This document shows, one piece after another, positions 6,876-17,037 of a stretch of DNA of 64,000 nucleotides. The notes under the pieces were generated by a model. The model ran no database searches. It was not told the origin of the DNA and saw nothing but the letters and a program-made list of their open reading frames with translations. The translations under genes were made by a program, and so were the position numbers. Position 1 is the first letter of the stretch. Each line of letters starts with the position of its first letter. Location of the stretch: positions 574,587 through 638,586 of the forward strand of contig NZ_AUIM01000004.1 of assembly GCF_000423705.1 (NCBI RefSeq), in the 5' to 3' direction. Source of the stretch: Stappia stellulata DSM 5886. GTDB lineage: Bacteria > Pseudomonadota > Alphaproteobacteria > Rhizobiales > Stappiaceae.

Positions 6876-8492
6876 TCACGCGACCTTCGTGTCTTTCGTC
6901 GTCACATCGTCCGCGCCATCGTCTTCGCTCCGGCCGCCCGAAAGCGCCAGAGCAAGATCGATAAACAGCTTGGCGGGAAGCGGCGGGGCGAAGATATAGC
7001 CCTGCGCGGCGGAGACGCCGAGTTCACGCAGGCGCTCGATCTGCTCCATCGTCTCCACGCCCTCGGCGATGATGCCCATCCCGAGATTGTCGGCAAGCTC
7101 GACCATGGTGTCGACGATGGTGGTCGAATTGTCATCGGTGCCGAGGCTGTCGATGAACATCTTGTCGATCTTGATGATGTCGATGCCGAGTTTTTGCAGA
7201 TAGGCAAAACCGCCGTGGCCGGTGCCCACATCGTCAAGCGCCACACGCACGCCGATGGCCTGCATCTCCGCGATGATCTTGCGAGCCGTTTCCATGTCCG
7301 ACAAAGGCTGGCGCTCGGTCACTTCCATCACGATCTGCTGGAAGGCGATTTGCGACCCGCCATAGATCTGCTGGATGTCCTCTATGATCTGCCGATCCTC
7401 GAAATGGCCGGCGAAGAGATTGATCGACAGCTTGAACTCGGGGTTCTGATAGTAGAGATCGCCGACCTCCTCGCGCGTCTTGCGCATGATCTGGCGGGTC
7501 ATCTCGAAAATGTGCCCGGATGTCTCGGCAAAGGTCATGAAGGCGCCTGGCGAAATCACCGAACCGTCCGGCCGCGCCCATCGCATCAGCACCTCGCAAC
7601 CGCGCAGGCGCCCGGTCTCGATGTCCATGACGGGCTGATAATAGGGGACGAATTCGCCCTTGCGGATGGCCTGGACGAACTCGTCCTCAGCCTCGCTTTC
7701 CGGGCGCCAGGAGAACCAGACACCGACGGCCACAAAGAGGACGGCGAAGCCGACGCAGGCGATCGCCGCGACGACCTTGAGGTCGCGCACCAGATTGTCG
7801 GCGGCCGAGGCCGGCGCCGTCACCACGGCGATCATCGGGTATTTCGTCGACTGCACCTCCGCAACAAGCTCTTCGCCCGCGCCATTGCCGTCGCGCTGGG
7901 CGGTTTCGCCGGAGCGAAGCCAAACGACGCCGTCGCCGAGATGAAGCTCGACCAGACGGTGCGCCCGCAGATAGTCCGGCCCCGGATCGATGGAGATCGC
8001 GACCGGCGAAATTTCCGCAAGCAGGCGGTTGCCGTTGCCGATCCGCCAGCTCACAAGCGCGACGCGGGTGCCCTCGAAGGCCCGGGCGCGCATGCCGATG
8101 CCAACGAGCGGGGCGTCGGACTTCAAAACCGGCAACACTGCCTCACCGGTCGCGGGCAGTTCCGGGACATTGCACATCAGCACGCCGGAAGCGTTCACGA
8201 CCCCGATCATCTGGACAAAGGGCGCGGAGATGACGCCCGCATGAAACGCGGCGCGATCCGTCGGGGCGCAGGTGACGAGCCCGTCCTGGTCCAGGGTCTG
8301 GAGAATGGACACCGCATCGCCAATGGCCTTTTCGGCCCTGAGCACGTAGCGTTCGGCGATGGCCGTCATTTCGGCCTGCGCCTGGGTGACCGCATAATTG
8401 TTTAGGATGTAGTTTGCCGCGACGAGCGGCGCGAGCGCGAACGCAAGCGCGATCATCAAGGTCCTGAAAAAGAGGGTATAGCGATGCGACAC
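6876..8492 (-). CDS. Membrane cyclic-di-GMP phosphodiesterase (CSS-motif sensor plus EAL domain)
   Basis: A 538-residue inner-membrane protein. A first TM segment lies at about residues 10-27, a periplasmic CSS-type sensor region with paired cysteines (VTCAPTDRA and VLMCNVPEL) follows, then a second TM segment (VVAAIACVGFAVLFVAVGVW) and a C-terminal EAL domain. Catalytic EAL-domain residues are kept: EVL in place of EAL, N in SINLFAG, E in VMEVTER, the DD pair in ALDDVGTG, K in IIKIDKMF and E in AEGVE. It should therefore hydrolyse c-di-GMP, with activity probably set by the redox state of the periplasmic cysteines as known for CSS-EAL proteins. Start is GTG 8492. The neighbouring sugar kinase is divergent. 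Confidence 0.92.
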   Translation of the reverse strand: MSHRYTLFFRTLMIALAFALAPLVAANYILNNYAVTQAQAEMTAIAERYVLRAEKAIGDAVSILQTLDQDGLVTCAPTDRAAFHAGVISAPFVQMIGVVNASGVLMCNVPELPATGEAVLPVLKSDAPLVGIGMRARAFEGTRVALVSWRIGNGNRLLAEISPVAISIDPGPDYLRAHRLVELHLGDGVVWLRSGETAQRDGNGAGEELVAEVQSTKYPMIAVVTAPASAADNLVRDLKVVAAIACVGFAVLFVAVGVWFSWRPESEAEDEFVQAIRKGEFVPYYQPVMDIETGRLRGCEVLMRWARPDGSVISPGAFMTFAETSGHIFEMTRQIMRKTREEVGDLYYQNPEFKLSINLFAGHFEDRQIIEDIQQIYGGSQIAFQQIVMEVTERQPLSDMETARKIIAEMQAIGVRVALDDVGTGHGGFAYLQKLGIDIIKIDKMFIDSLGTDDNSTTIVDTMVELADNLGMGIIAEGVETMEQIERLRELGVSAAQGYIFAPPLPAKLFIDLALALSGGRSEDDGADDVTTKDTKVA

Positions 8493-8635
8493 GGTTGGTC
8501 CCGGATTAAGGCAGCCTTCGCATTATGGTGAAGCTTCGTAAATGACCCCTGAAGACCGGACGCACGCTTTGACAAATAACGTCCTTTTCGATCAAAAAAC
8601 GTCAGAAACCGGCAATTTGAGCAACGGGGATTTCC

Positions 8636-9544
8636 ATGCAGGCATTGTTTATCGGTCAGGCCTATATCGACATCACCTTTCTGACGGACAAACTGCCGAG
8701 CGGCGATGAGAAATCGATTGCCCGCGACTATGCCGTAAGCTTCGGCGGAAACGCCGTCACGGCAGGCTTCACCTGCGCCAAGCTGGGGATCGCGCCCGAT
8801 ATCATGTGCTCGCAGGCAAACGACTGGCTGGCGCGCATGTTTCTCGACATGGCGGCAAGCTACGGCATCTCCATCCACGGCCGGAAGGTCAGGGAATCCT
8901 CCCTTTCCTTTATCATGCCCAAGGACGGCAAGCGGGCGATCGTGCGGTGCCGCGACGACGATTATCTCCACCCGTTCCAGCATCTGAGCCTGGCCGGATG
9001 CCGCGCACTGCATCTTGACGGACACATGCCGGATGCCGCTCTCCACTACGCGCAGGCCTGCCGGGAGGCTGGCGTTCTCACGTCACTGGACGGGGGAGCC
9101 GTGCGCGACAACACCGAAGAACTCCTGCGCTATATCGATGTGGCAATCGTCTCGGCGCGCTTTTGCGAGCAACTCGGTCTTTCGGTGGGTGAAACACTCG
9201 ACTACCTGCGCAGCCGTGGCTGCCGCGTCGGCGGCGTCACGCTCGGCGACGAGGGAATGTACTGGTACGAAGGCACCGGCCCGACCTTGCATCTCCCCGC
9301 TCTCGACGTGCCTGCGTCGAAGGTGGTCGACACCAACGGCGCGGGCGATGTCTTTCACGGAGCCTATGTCTATTCCTGGCTGTCCAGCACGCAGGCCTCG
9401 TGGAGCGATCACTTCCGCTTCGCGCGGGGGGCGTCGGCCCACGCGATTCAGCACCTTGGAAACGAAGCCAGCCTGCCAAACCGGGAAAATGTGAGGACGG
9501 CCAGTACACTATGGCCGGAAAAACCGGTTTCCGCCGCATTTTGA
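8636..9544 (+). CDS. PfkB-family sugar/ribokinase-like kinase
   Basis: A 302-residue cytoplasmic kinase that phosphorylates a sugar or nucleoside. It has the PfkB fold: an N-terminal GQAYIDITF strand, the substrate-binding SFGGNAVTAGFTCAKLG, and the C-terminal PfkB signature VVDTNGAGDVFHGAYVY with its catalytic Asp. The length matches ribokinase-type members. ATG 8636 is preceded by ACGGGGA. It is divergent from the EAL gene with a 143-bp gap. The substrate is unknown, and the flanking exported proteins give no clue. Confidence 0.92.
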   Translation: MQALFIGQAYIDITFLTDKLPSGDEKSIARDYAVSFGGNAVTAGFTCAKLGIAPDIMCSQANDWLARMFLDMAASYGISIHGRKVRESSLSFIMPKDGKRAIVRCRDDDYLHPFQHLSLAGCRALHLDGHMPDAALHYAQACREAGVLTSLDGGAVRDNTEELLRYIDVAIVSARFCEQLGLSVGETLDYLRSRGCRVGGVTLGDEGMYWYEGTGPTLHLPALDVPASKVVDTNGAGDVFHGAYVYSWLSSTQASWSDHFRFARGASAHAIQHLGNEASLPNRENVRTASTLWPEKPVSAAF

Positions 9545-9663
9545 CCCGGATCTGGTTGCGCAGTGTCGCCGGGCGAGGGTTGTCCTTGCCTGGCGCTTGG
9601 CGCATCGTAGTGCTCCGCAGGCAGGGGCGGAGCATTCAAAACACGCATTCTGGAGATGTCTTG

Positions 9664-10854
9664 ATGATCAACACCCTTTCACGTCCGGCGATTGCGCTGG
9701 CACTCACCTGCCCGCTTCTGTTGGCCCCGCCGGCCCTTGCCTTCGACGCGACCGGAAACGACGTCGCCGATCGCTTCCTGGAGATCGTGGAAGCCGGCAA
9801 CGCCACGGTGTCCGGCTACGACGGCGTTTCGCAGAGCGGGGCAAGCGTGACCATCAGCGGATTGCGCACCGCCATCGAGGAAGGTTCGGCCAAGTCGCGC
9901 CTGACGATTCGCGAGACGACGATTGACGACGGGCAACTGACCGATGACGGCGGCCTGTCGGCCGCGACGCTGACCATGGGCGGCGTCAACATCGAGGACC
10001 TCGATGAGGACGAGGACGTAACGGTTACCGCGGAAAGCATCGTGATTTCCGATCCGGTTCTCGCCTCCCCGGCGGAAGTCAAAGCCTCAAACGGCGCCGA
10101 CGCCATCGCCCCGACCTACTCGCGCGCGGAACTGACCAACATCGTCATCGACGCGGCGGACGAAGGCCGGGTGCCCGTCTCGCGCATCGTCGCCGTCATC
10201 GACGAGATGGATGGCAGCCTGCCCACCTCAGGCTCGCTCAGCGTCGAGGGCATCGAGATCGCCGCCGATTCGCTCGACGACGACGAACGCGAGGTCCTGT
10301 CGGATCTCGGCTACGAAAGCCTGACGCTGTCATTCCAGATGGATGCCGACTGGAAGCCGGACACGGGCAAACTGGCGATCGATCGGCTGACGCTGTCGGG
10401 TGAAAATGCGGGCACAGTGAATGCCGCGCTGCGGATCAGCGGTCTGACCCGCGAGGTTCTGGAACAGCTGGACGCTGCCCAGGACAATCCCGAACAGGCG
10501 ATGGGTCTGATGCAGGGTCTGCTCGTGGAGAGCGTTACCCTGCGCATCGACAATGATTCCCTCGTTGACCGGGTCTTGGAAAACCAGGCCAAGGAAGCCG
10601 GCTCCACCCGGGAGGCTTTTGTCGAGCAGCTCACCGGCGCCCTGCCCTTCATGCTGTCGATGCTGAACAACGCGGAGTTCCAGGCCAAGGTCGCAGGTGC
10701 GGCAACCGCGTTCCTGCAGGACCCGCAATCTCTTTCCGCGACAGCCACGCCGGCGGCGCCGGTGCCCTTCGCCCAGATCCTGGGAACCGCGATGATGGCG
10801 CCGCAAAGCTTGCCGGACATTCTCGGTGTGACAATCACCGCGAACGAGGACTGA
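9664..10854 (+). CDS. Exported protein of unknown function, paralog of downstream gene
   Basis: A 396-residue secreted (periplasmic) protein with a signal peptide ending PPALA at about residue 24, and an acidic mature part rich in beta-prone repeats (SVTISGLRTAI, LTIRETTIDD, AATLTMGGVNIEDLDEDE). From about residue 225 to the end it aligns by eye with the C-terminus of the next gene: a strand-rich segment KLAIDRLTLSGENAG, an -LLVESVTLRIDN- segment, a helical stretch, and the closing VPFAQILGTAMMAPQSLPDI. I recognise no named family. ATG 9664 is preceded by GGAG; a TTG directly before it is an alternative start. Confidence 0.85.
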   Translation: MINTLSRPAIALALTCPLLLAPPALAFDATGNDVADRFLEIVEAGNATVSGYDGVSQSGASVTISGLRTAIEEGSAKSRLTIRETTIDDGQLTDDGGLSAATLTMGGVNIEDLDEDEDVTVTAESIVISDPVLASPAEVKASNGADAIAPTYSRAELTNIVIDAADEGRVPVSRIVAVIDEMDGSLPTSGSLSVEGIEIAADSLDDDEREVLSDLGYESLTLSFQMDADWKPDTGKLAIDRLTLSGENAGTVNAALRISGLTREVLEQLDAAQDNPEQAMGLMQGLLVESVTLRIDNDSLVDRVLENQAKEAGSTREAFVEQLTGALPFMLSMLNNAEFQAKVAGAATAFLQDPQSLSATATPAAPVPFAQILGTAMMAPQSLPDILGVTITANED

Positions 10855-10863
10855 GATAGGCGA

Positions 10864-10889
10864 CGGGAGGGCACTGCCCTCCCGTTTCA
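10864..10889 (+). terminator. Hairpin between the two paralogous exported-protein genes
   Basis: CGGGAGGGC (10864-10872) and GCCCTCCCG (10876-10884) form a perfect 9-bp stem with loop ACT, followed by TTTCACTT. It lies 9 bases after the stop of the first gene and 32 bases before the start of the second, so it should terminate or attenuate transcription between them. Confidence 0.7.
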
Positions 10890-10921
10890 CTTCTGCCCCT
10901 GAGGAACAACGGAATCCGACA

Positions 10922-12973
10922 ATGACATTGCGTCCTGCCACTGCCGCCAGATCCGGCATTGCCGCGCTGGCCATCTTGCTATGCGCGCCCGCAACCTCCG
11001 CCCTTGCCAACCCCGCGGTCGAGACTGTCGAGGACTTCTTCGCCTGGGCGCGCGCAACCGGCGCAACGACGGCCGACTACGAAAGCCTGAGTGAAACAGG
11101 CCCGGCCGATGCCGTCCTGCGGGGCGCGAAACTGTCGTGGACCTTTGACTTCTCGCTGTTTGGCGAAAACATCGACGTGGACCTGTCCATCGATTCTCCC
11201 GAAACCCGTTTTTTCGGCGCCAGCCGAGACGACAACGGCGTCGCATTCGACCGGTTCGAACAGCCCGGCGTTCACGAAATCCGTTTGACCGGATCCATCT
11301 CCGAGGACGGAAAACCGCAACCTGTGGACCTGACGGTGCGCCAGTACGATCTGGTCGCGAAAGACATGTATCAGGCCTATTGGACGCTTGAAGACACTCC
11401 CGAAAAACCCGTTTCGCGCTTTATTCCGCTGATCCGCTCGGGATTGCGCAACCGCGCGCAGAGCATCTCGGTGCGCGCCCTCGAAGCCGTCAGCCAGATG
11501 CCCGACGGTGCGCGTGGGACGGAGCGTCAGGAGAAAATCTCCATGACCGGCCTCGCCAATGGCCGCCTCGAGGAGTACCGGGTCGGCAAGTCACTCTCCG
11601 AAAACAGGGTCGAGACGCAGGACGACGGAACCGAGGTGTTCACGCTGCGTCAGGAAATAGGAGAAAGCGTTTCCACCGGCATTGACATCAAGCCCGTCCT
11701 TCGCCTGATCGGCGCGCTCGACTCCGACCAGGCCGTTGGACAGACCCTTCTGGCGAGTTCCACTGTCAGCGACATCAGCATCTCCTCCTCGTTTTTCGAG
11801 GCCGCGATCCGGGAGTTCGGCGTAAAGGGCGCCAAGGTCGATGCCGATACCCGGCCCTTCGACATCTTCCCGCTTCTGGATCAATTGGTTCTCGGAACCT
11901 TCGAGCAAAACCATGACGAAAACGAGAGCCTCGCGCTCGGACGACAGGTTATGACTAGCCTCGAAGGCATTTCCATCGCCTCAATGACCCTGTCGGGCCT
12001 TGCCGTCACCGCGGATGAGGTCAACGCATCGCTGGAAAGCGCTTCGGCCAGCGACACATCCTATGGCGGCTTCGGCGATTTCACGATGACGGGACTGTCG
12101 CTGCGCGCGGCGGAAGACAACACCGCCATCGATCTGGAGCACTTCCGCATGGCGGATTTCGAGATGCCCCCGCTCGCCTCGTTCTTCGACGCGGTCGTCG
12201 TCCGGCAAAACCGTGAACCGAACCTTGTGGAGATGCTGTCGGTTGTGCCCACGCTTGGCGAACTGGAGCTTGAAGACATGTCGGTGGTCTCGGACGAGAT
12301 CAGTGGCACCGTCGCACTGGAGCGCTTCCGGCTGTCCATGCGCGACTTCATCGCCCCGATTCCGACGGATGTCGAGGTCCGGACCGAAGGCCTGGAAATG
12401 CCCGTGGCGCTGATCGAGGAGGAAGAGGCGCGCAAGCTCTTCGAAACGCTCGGCCTGACCTCCTTCCGCTACGAAGACGAAATGCGCCTTCGCTGGGATC
12501 CGGACGACAAGACACTGACGCTCGACCCGATGACAATCAGGATCGATGGCGGTGGATCGCTGGATTTCTCCGCGGAAGTGGGCGGCATTCCCCGCAAGGT
12601 GTTCGAGGATCCGGCACAGGCGCAAATGGCCCTTGCCACGGCAACAATCAATCACGCCCGTCTCGAGATCCGCGACGCGAAACTGGTTTCGGCCTTCATC
12701 GCCGGTCAGGCGAAGGCGGCGGACCTGTCGCCGGAAACCCTGGCCCTTGCATTGGCCGATCAGGGCGCAAGCGCACTCGGTCCACTGCGCGACACGCCGT
12801 TCGGAAAAAGCCTGCACGGCGCGATGAAGGCCTTTCTCGTCGCCCCCGACCACCTGATCCTGACGCTCGAGCCGAAGAGCCCGGTGCCGGCGATGCAGAT
12901 CCTGGGACTGGTCGCAACCACGCCGTCGATGCTGCCCGGGCTGTTGAACGCGGCCGTGGCCGCCAATCCCTGA
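10922..12973 (+). CDS. Large exported protein of unknown function, paralog of upstream gene
   Basis: A 683-residue protein with an N-terminal signal peptide (ending SALA at about residue 29). The mature protein is acidic and strand-rich throughout with many short -L-L-E-MS-V-like repeats, for example FGDFTMTGLSLRAAEDNTAI and LGELELEDMSVVSDEISGTV. The last ~160 residues match the C-terminus of the preceding gene, ending VPAMQILGLVATTPSMLPGL against VPFAQILGTAMMAPQSLPDI. Thus the second copy has gained, or the first lost, about 290 residues at the N-terminal side. The repetitive strand pattern is reminiscent of AsmA-like or other beta-rich envelope proteins, but that is only an impression. Function unknown. 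Confidence 0.85.
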   Translation: MTLRPATAARSGIAALAILLCAPATSALANPAVETVEDFFAWARATGATTADYESLSETGPADAVLRGAKLSWTFDFSLFGENIDVDLSIDSPETRFFGASRDDNGVAFDRFEQPGVHEIRLTGSISEDGKPQPVDLTVRQYDLVAKDMYQAYWTLEDTPEKPVSRFIPLIRSGLRNRAQSISVRALEAVSQMPDGARGTERQEKISMTGLANGRLEEYRVGKSLSENRVETQDDGTEVFTLRQEIGESVSTGIDIKPVLRLIGALDSDQAVGQTLLASSTVSDISISSSFFEAAIREFGVKGAKVDADTRPFDIFPLLDQLVLGTFEQNHDENESLALGRQVMTSLEGISIASMTLSGLAVTADEVNASLESASASDTSYGGFGDFTMTGLSLRAAEDNTAIDLEHFRMADFEMPPLASFFDAVVVRQNREPNLVEMLSVVPTLGELELEDMSVVSDEISGTVALERFRLSMRDFIAPIPTDVEVRTEGLEMPVALIEEEEARKLFETLGLTSFRYEDEMRLRWDPDDKTLTLDPMTIRIDGGGSLDFSAEVGGIPRKVFEDPAQAQMALATATINHARLEIRDAKLVSAFIAGQAKAADLSPETLALALADQGASALGPLRDTPFGKSLHGAMKAFLVAPDHLILTLEPKSPVPAMQILGLVATTPSMLPGLLNAAVAANP

Positions 12974-13021
12974 GGATCTGCGTCACCACGCAGAAGCACC
13001 GCATTCTCGCGTCGACATGAC

Positions 13022-13055
13022 AAGGGCCGGTCAGATTGCTGACCGGCCCTTTTGT
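13022..13055 (+). terminator. Strong Rho-independent terminator
   Basis: AAGGGCCGGTCAG (13022-13034) pairs perfectly with CTGACCGGCCCTT (13039-13051), with a 4-base loop and a TTTTGTTT tail. It terminates the plus-strand exported-protein gene just before the convergent ABC exporter. Confidence 0.92.
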
Positions 13056-13101
13056 TTGATGTGCTCTGGAATATCGCGGACGGACGGAAACCGCCGGATG
13101 T

Positions 13102-14958
13102 CTAGTTGCCCTCTGCGGGACCCCGTTCATAGTCCGGCACCGGATCGCTGTCAGTAAACTGAAGATCGCAAAGGCGCTTGTACAGGCCGCCCTTGGCAAA
13201 CAACGCGGCATGCGTTCCGGCCTCAAGCACCTGCCCCTTGTCCATGACGACGATTTGCGACGCTTCACGCACCGTCGCGAGACGATGCGCGATGACGAGC
13301 GTGGTGCGCCCTTTCATCAACTGCGACAGAGCCGTCTGGATCTTGGCCTCGGATTCCGAATCGAGCGCCGATGTCGCTTCGTCCAGAAGCAGAAGCGGTG
13401 CGTCGCGCAGGATCGCCCGCGCGATGGCCACACGCTGGCGCTGGCCCCCGGAGAGGCGGTTTCCGCCCTCGCCGACCCGCGTGTCATAGCCTGCCTCGAG
13501 CGCCTCGATGAAACTGTCGGCATTGGCCTCGCGCGCGGCCTGGCGGATCTCGTCTTCGCTTGCGCCCGGGCGTCCGATGGCGATGTTCTCGCGAACCGAA
13601 AGATCGAACAGGAACGTGTCCTGGGAAACCAGCGCGATCTGCGATCTCAGCGCGGAAACCGACGCGCCTTTCAGGTCCTGACCGTCGATCGTTATCCGTC
13701 CCGACGTCGGATCGTAAAACCGCTCAAGCAACGCAAACACCGTCGACTTCCCCGCGCCGGACGGTCCGACAAGCGCGGTCACCTCTCCCGGGCGGGCCTC
13801 GAAATCAAGCCCTTCCAGCGCCGGCGCGTCGCCGTAGCGGAAGTGGACATTCTCGAAGCGCACATGCCCGCCGGACAGCTTCAGCTGTTCTCCACCGTCT
13901 TCCTCGCTTGTCGCCGGCGGCCGGTCGAGGATCTCGTACATCAGGCGCACGCCGACGACATGGCCGGAAAGATTGACGTTCAGCCGGGCCAGCCGCCGCG
14001 CGGGATCGTAGGCAAGCAAGAGTGCGGTGATAAACGCAAAAAAGGCACCCGGGTCGCTGCCGAGCTCGATGACGGCATATCCGCCGTAGAGAATGACCAG
14101 CGCGATGGCGATGCCGCCAAGCGTTTCCATCACCGGCGATGTGCGCGCCGACAGGCGCGTCATCTTGTTCGCCTGAGTCTCCACGTCGGCAACGGCGGCG
14201 TCCATCTCCCGGCGCAGCCGGTCCTCAACGGCAAAGGCCTTCACGACGCGAATGCCCGAGATCGCCTGCTGCGCGACCGAAAGGATGCGCGTCATCGAAA
14301 CGAACTGCGTTTTCGCAACCCGTCGCACCCGGCGCACAAGGCCGGAGATCATCAAGATCGCCGGCGGCATGATGACCAGCGCGATCAGGCTCATCAGCGG
14401 ATCCTGGGCGATCATCACGCCGACGAGCGCGATCACGGTGAGGAGGTCGCGCCCCAGCGCGGTGACGACAAGATCGAGCGCCGCACGCGCGGCGCTCGCA
14501 TTGTGGGAAAGACGCGTGCCGAGGTCGCCGATGCCGGAACCTTCGAAGAAACCGAGGTCCTGCCGGGTGATCGCGCGAAACAACCGCGACTGGGTGGATG
14601 CGACGATGGCATTACCGATCTGGCCGAGGATTACGAGCTGGCCGTAGGCCGCCGCCCCCTTGAGCGTGAAGATCACCAGCACAAAGCCGGCAACCACCCA
14701 CACCATCCGCCCGTCACGTTCCAGAAACACCTGGTTGATCAGGTCCTTCATGATCCAGGCGCTCGCCGCCGTGCAGGCCGCGACGATGCCCATCATCACG
14801 AACGCCAGCGCATAGCGCCAGGCATAGGCGCGCGCGTTTTCCGCGAGCAGCCGGCGCAGCAGGAAGAGCGCTCCGTCCACATCGGAAAACAGCCAGGTGT
14901 TGAGCCGTTTCAGCACTTTTGGTCCGATTGCTGCTGCCCGGAACAATCCGCGCGCCAC
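13102..14958 (-). CDS. ABC exporter, fused permease and ATPase (MsbA/lipid A exporter-like)
   Basis: A 618-residue half-transporter: an ABC transmembrane type 1 domain of six helices (about residues 45-345), then an ATPase domain with Walker [14 protein letters not shown]-loop SQDTFLF, signature [15 protein letters not shown], Walker [15 protein letters not shown] and the H-loop VIAHRL. It probably works as a homodimer exporting a lipid or drug; MsbA-like proteins are its nearest relatives by layout, but the substrate is not determined by sequence. The GTG start at 14958 lies 18 bp after the aspS stop and sits inside a perfect inverted repeat; a TTG four codons on is another possibility. Confidence 0.92.
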   Translation of the reverse strand: MARGLFRAAAIGPKVLKRLNTWLFSDVDGALFLLRRLLAENARAYAWRYALAFVMMGIVAACTAASAWIMKDLINQVFLERDGRMVWVVAGFVLVIFTLKGAAAYGQLVILGQIGNAIVASTQSRLFRAITRQDLGFFEGSGIGDLGTRLSHNASAARAALDLVVTALGRDLLTVIALVGVMIAQDPLMSLIALVIMPPAILMISGLVRRVRRVAKTQFVSMTRILSVAQQAISGIRVVKAFAVEDRLRREMDAAVADVETQANKMTRLSARTSPVMETLGGIAIALVILYGGYAVIELGSDPGAFFAFITALLLAYDPARRLARLNVNLSGHVVGVRLMYEILDRPPATSEEDGGEQLKLSGGHVRFENVHFRYGDAPALEGLDFEARPGEVTALVGPSGAGKSTVFALLERFYDPTSGRITIDGQDLKGASVSALRSQIALVSQDTFLFDLSVRENIAIGRPGASEDEIRQAAREANADSFIEALEAGYDTRVGEGGNRLSGGQRQRVAIARAILRDAPLLLLDEATSALDSESEAKIQTALSQLMKGRTTLVIAHRLATVREASQIVVMDKGQVLEAGTHAALFAKGGLYKRLCDLQFTDSDPVPDYERGPAEGN

Positions 14959-14970
14959 CGTGGCGCGCGG
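14948..14970. repeat. Perfect inverted repeat covering the ABC exporter start codon
   Basis: CCGCGCGCCA (14948-14957), CCG, TGGCGCGCGG (14961-14970): ten-base arms and a 3-base loop. It lies in the 18-bp gap after aspS and includes the GTG start of the exporter. It could hide the start codon in mRNA, or act as a partial terminator after aspS. Confidence 0.6.
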
Positions 14971-14976
14971 ACGGGC

Positions 14977-16761
14977 TTATTCGCTTTCCGGCAGATTGAG
15001 ACGGATGTGAAGGTCGCGCAACTGACGCGGGAACACGTCCGAGGGCGCGCCCATCAACAGGTCCTGCGCCTGCTGGTTCATCGGAAACAGCGTGACTTCA
15101 CGCAGGTTCTTGGCGCCGACCAGCAGCATCACGATCCGGTCGATGCCGGCCGCCATGCCACCGTGCGGGGGCGCGCCATACTGGAACGCCCGGTACATGC
15201 CGCCGAAGCGCTCTTCCAGGATCGTCTCGTCGTAGCCGGCGATCTCGAAAGCCCGCTTCATGATTTCCGGCATGTGGTTTCGAATGGCGCCCGACGCGAT
15301 CTCGAAGCCGTTGCAGACGATGTCGTACTGCCAGGCATTGAGCTCCAGAGGGTCGGTGTTCTCGAGACCGTCGAGACCGCCCTGCGGCATGGAGAAGGGA
15401 TTGTGCGAGAAATCGACCTTCTTCTCGTCCTCGTCCCATTCGTACATCGGGAAATCGACGATCCAGGCGAGCGCGAAGCGGTCGCGGTCGACGAGATCGA
15501 GACCCTCGCCCGCCTTGGTGCGCGCCTTGCCGGCGAAATCGGCGAATTTCTTCGGATCGCCCGCCACGAAGAACGCGGCATCGCCGGCCTCCAGGCCGAG
15601 CTGCTCGCGGATCGCTTCCGTGCGCTCCGGACCGATGTTCTTGGCAAGCGGGCCGGCGCCGGCGACCTTCCCGTCTTCCTCGCGCCAGAAGATATAGCCG
15701 AGCCCCGGCTGCCCCTCGCCCTGCGCCCAGGAGTTCATCCGGTCGCAGAAGGCCCGGCTGCCGCCGGTCTTCGCCGGGATCGCCCAAACCGCATTCTTGT
15801 CGTCTTCCAACATGCGCGCGAAAATCTTGAAACCGGAGCCCGCGAAATGTTCGCTGACATCCTGCATCTCGATGGGGTTGCGCAGGTCCGGCTTGTCGCT
15901 GCCATACTTGCGGATCGCCTCGGCGTAGGGAATGCGCGGGAACACCTCGGTGACCGGCTGTCCCTCGGCGAATTCCTCGAAGACGCCCCGGATCACCGGC
16001 TCCATGGCCGTGAAGACGTCTTCCTGCTCGACGAAGCTCATCTCGACATCGAGCTGGTAGAATTCGCCCGGCAACCGGTCGGCACGCGGGTCTTCGTCAC
16101 GGAAACACGGCGCGATCTGGAAATAGCGGTCGAAGCCGGAGACCATCAACAGCTGCTTGAACTGCTGCGGCGCCTGCGGGAGCGCATAGAACTTGCCCGG
16201 ATGAATGCGCGAGGGCACGAGGAAGTCGCGCGCGCCTTCCGGCGAGGACGCTGTCAGGATCGGCGTCTGAAACTCCGCAAAGCCCTCGCCTTCCATGCGC
16301 CGGCGCATCGAGGCGATGATCTTCGAGCGGGTCATGATATTGGCGTGAAGCGTTTCGCGGCGCAGGTCGAGAAACCGGTAAGTCAGGCGGATGTCTTCGG
16401 GATACTCGGGTTCGGCGAAGACCGGCAGCGGCAGTTCGCGCGCTGCACCCAGGATTTCCAGATCGCGGATGAAGATCTCGATCGCGCCGGTCGGCAGGCC
16501 TTCGTTGGCCGTCTCCTCGGAGCGTCGCTTCACCTCGCCATCAATGCGGATGCACCATTCGGCGCGGACCGTTTCCGCCACCTTGAAGGCCTCGGAATCG
16601 GGATCGACCACGCATTGCGTAATGCCGAAGTGATCGCGCAAATCGATGAACAGCAGGCCGCCATGATCGCGCACACGATGGACCCAACCCGACAGGCGCG
16701 CGCCTTCACCGACGTTGGTTTCGCGGAGTTCCCCGCACGTGTGGCTGCGATAGCGATGCAT
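14977..16761 (-). CDS. aspS: Aspartyl-tRNA synthetase
   Basis: A 594-residue class II aminoacyl-tRNA synthetase charging tRNA with aspartate in the cytoplasm. An N-terminal OB-fold anticodon-binding domain ([20 protein letters not shown]) is followed by the catalytic domain with motif 1 near [20 protein letters not shown], motif 2 ([16 protein letters not shown]), the bacterial GAD insertion, and motif 3 ([16 protein letters not shown]). The length fits bacterial AspRS. ATG 16761 is chosen because GAGGA lies just upstream and the protein then begins [12 protein letters not shown] as in relatives; the frame stays open 94 codons further up without meaning. Whether it also charges tRNA-Asn cannot be told here. 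Confidence 0.97.
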   Translation of the reverse strand: MHRYRSHTCGELRETNVGEGARLSGWVHRVRDHGGLLFIDLRDHFGITQCVVDPDSEAFKVAETVRAEWCIRIDGEVKRRSEETANEGLPTGAIEIFIRDLEILGAARELPLPVFAEPEYPEDIRLTYRFLDLRRETLHANIMTRSKIIASMRRRMEGEGFAEFQTPILTASSPEGARDFLVPSRIHPGKFYALPQAPQQFKQLLMVSGFDRYFQIAPCFRDEDPRADRLPGEFYQLDVEMSFVEQEDVFTAMEPVIRGVFEEFAEGQPVTEVFPRIPYAEAIRKYGSDKPDLRNPIEMQDVSEHFAGSGFKIFARMLEDDKNAVWAIPAKTGGSRAFCDRMNSWAQGEGQPGLGYIFWREEDGKVAGAGPLAKNIGPERTEAIREQLGLEAGDAAFFVAGDPKKFADFAGKARTKAGEGLDLVDRDRFALAWIVDFPMYEWDEDEKKVDFSHNPFSMPQGGLDGLENTDPLELNAWQYDIVCNGFEIASGAIRNHMPEIMKRAFEIAGYDETILEERFGGMYRAFQYGAPPHGGMAAGIDRIVMLLVGAKNLREVTLFPMNQQAQDLLMGAPSDVFPRQLRDLHIRLNLPESE

Positions 16762-17037
16762 TTCGTCCTCGATGGCCCGGCTTTTGGATGGAATCGGTTG
16801 CCCCGCCCCCAAAGGAGTCGAGGTGCCCTGACGCGCCGTGCACAAGCCACGCCAGCACGACAAAGTCAAGGTGCGTGCCCGGTCCGGCGACCTTCGCCAA
16901 GGCGGCGTCCGGGGGTTCCCAAAGCGGGATTTCCGCCTCCTGGCGTGCAGCCCGCGCAACTCAATTGCATCCATGACGCATTCGCGGCGGTTTCGTGGCG
17001 ACAAGCGGACACGCTTGCGATATACGTCGCGGTCGCC

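Noticed and set aside
6042..8405. Long plus-strand open frame across the D,D-carboxypeptidase and EAL genes
   Set aside because: It has biased His/Arg/Asp composition typical of antisense frames and no domain; the minus-strand genes carry intact catalytic motifs.
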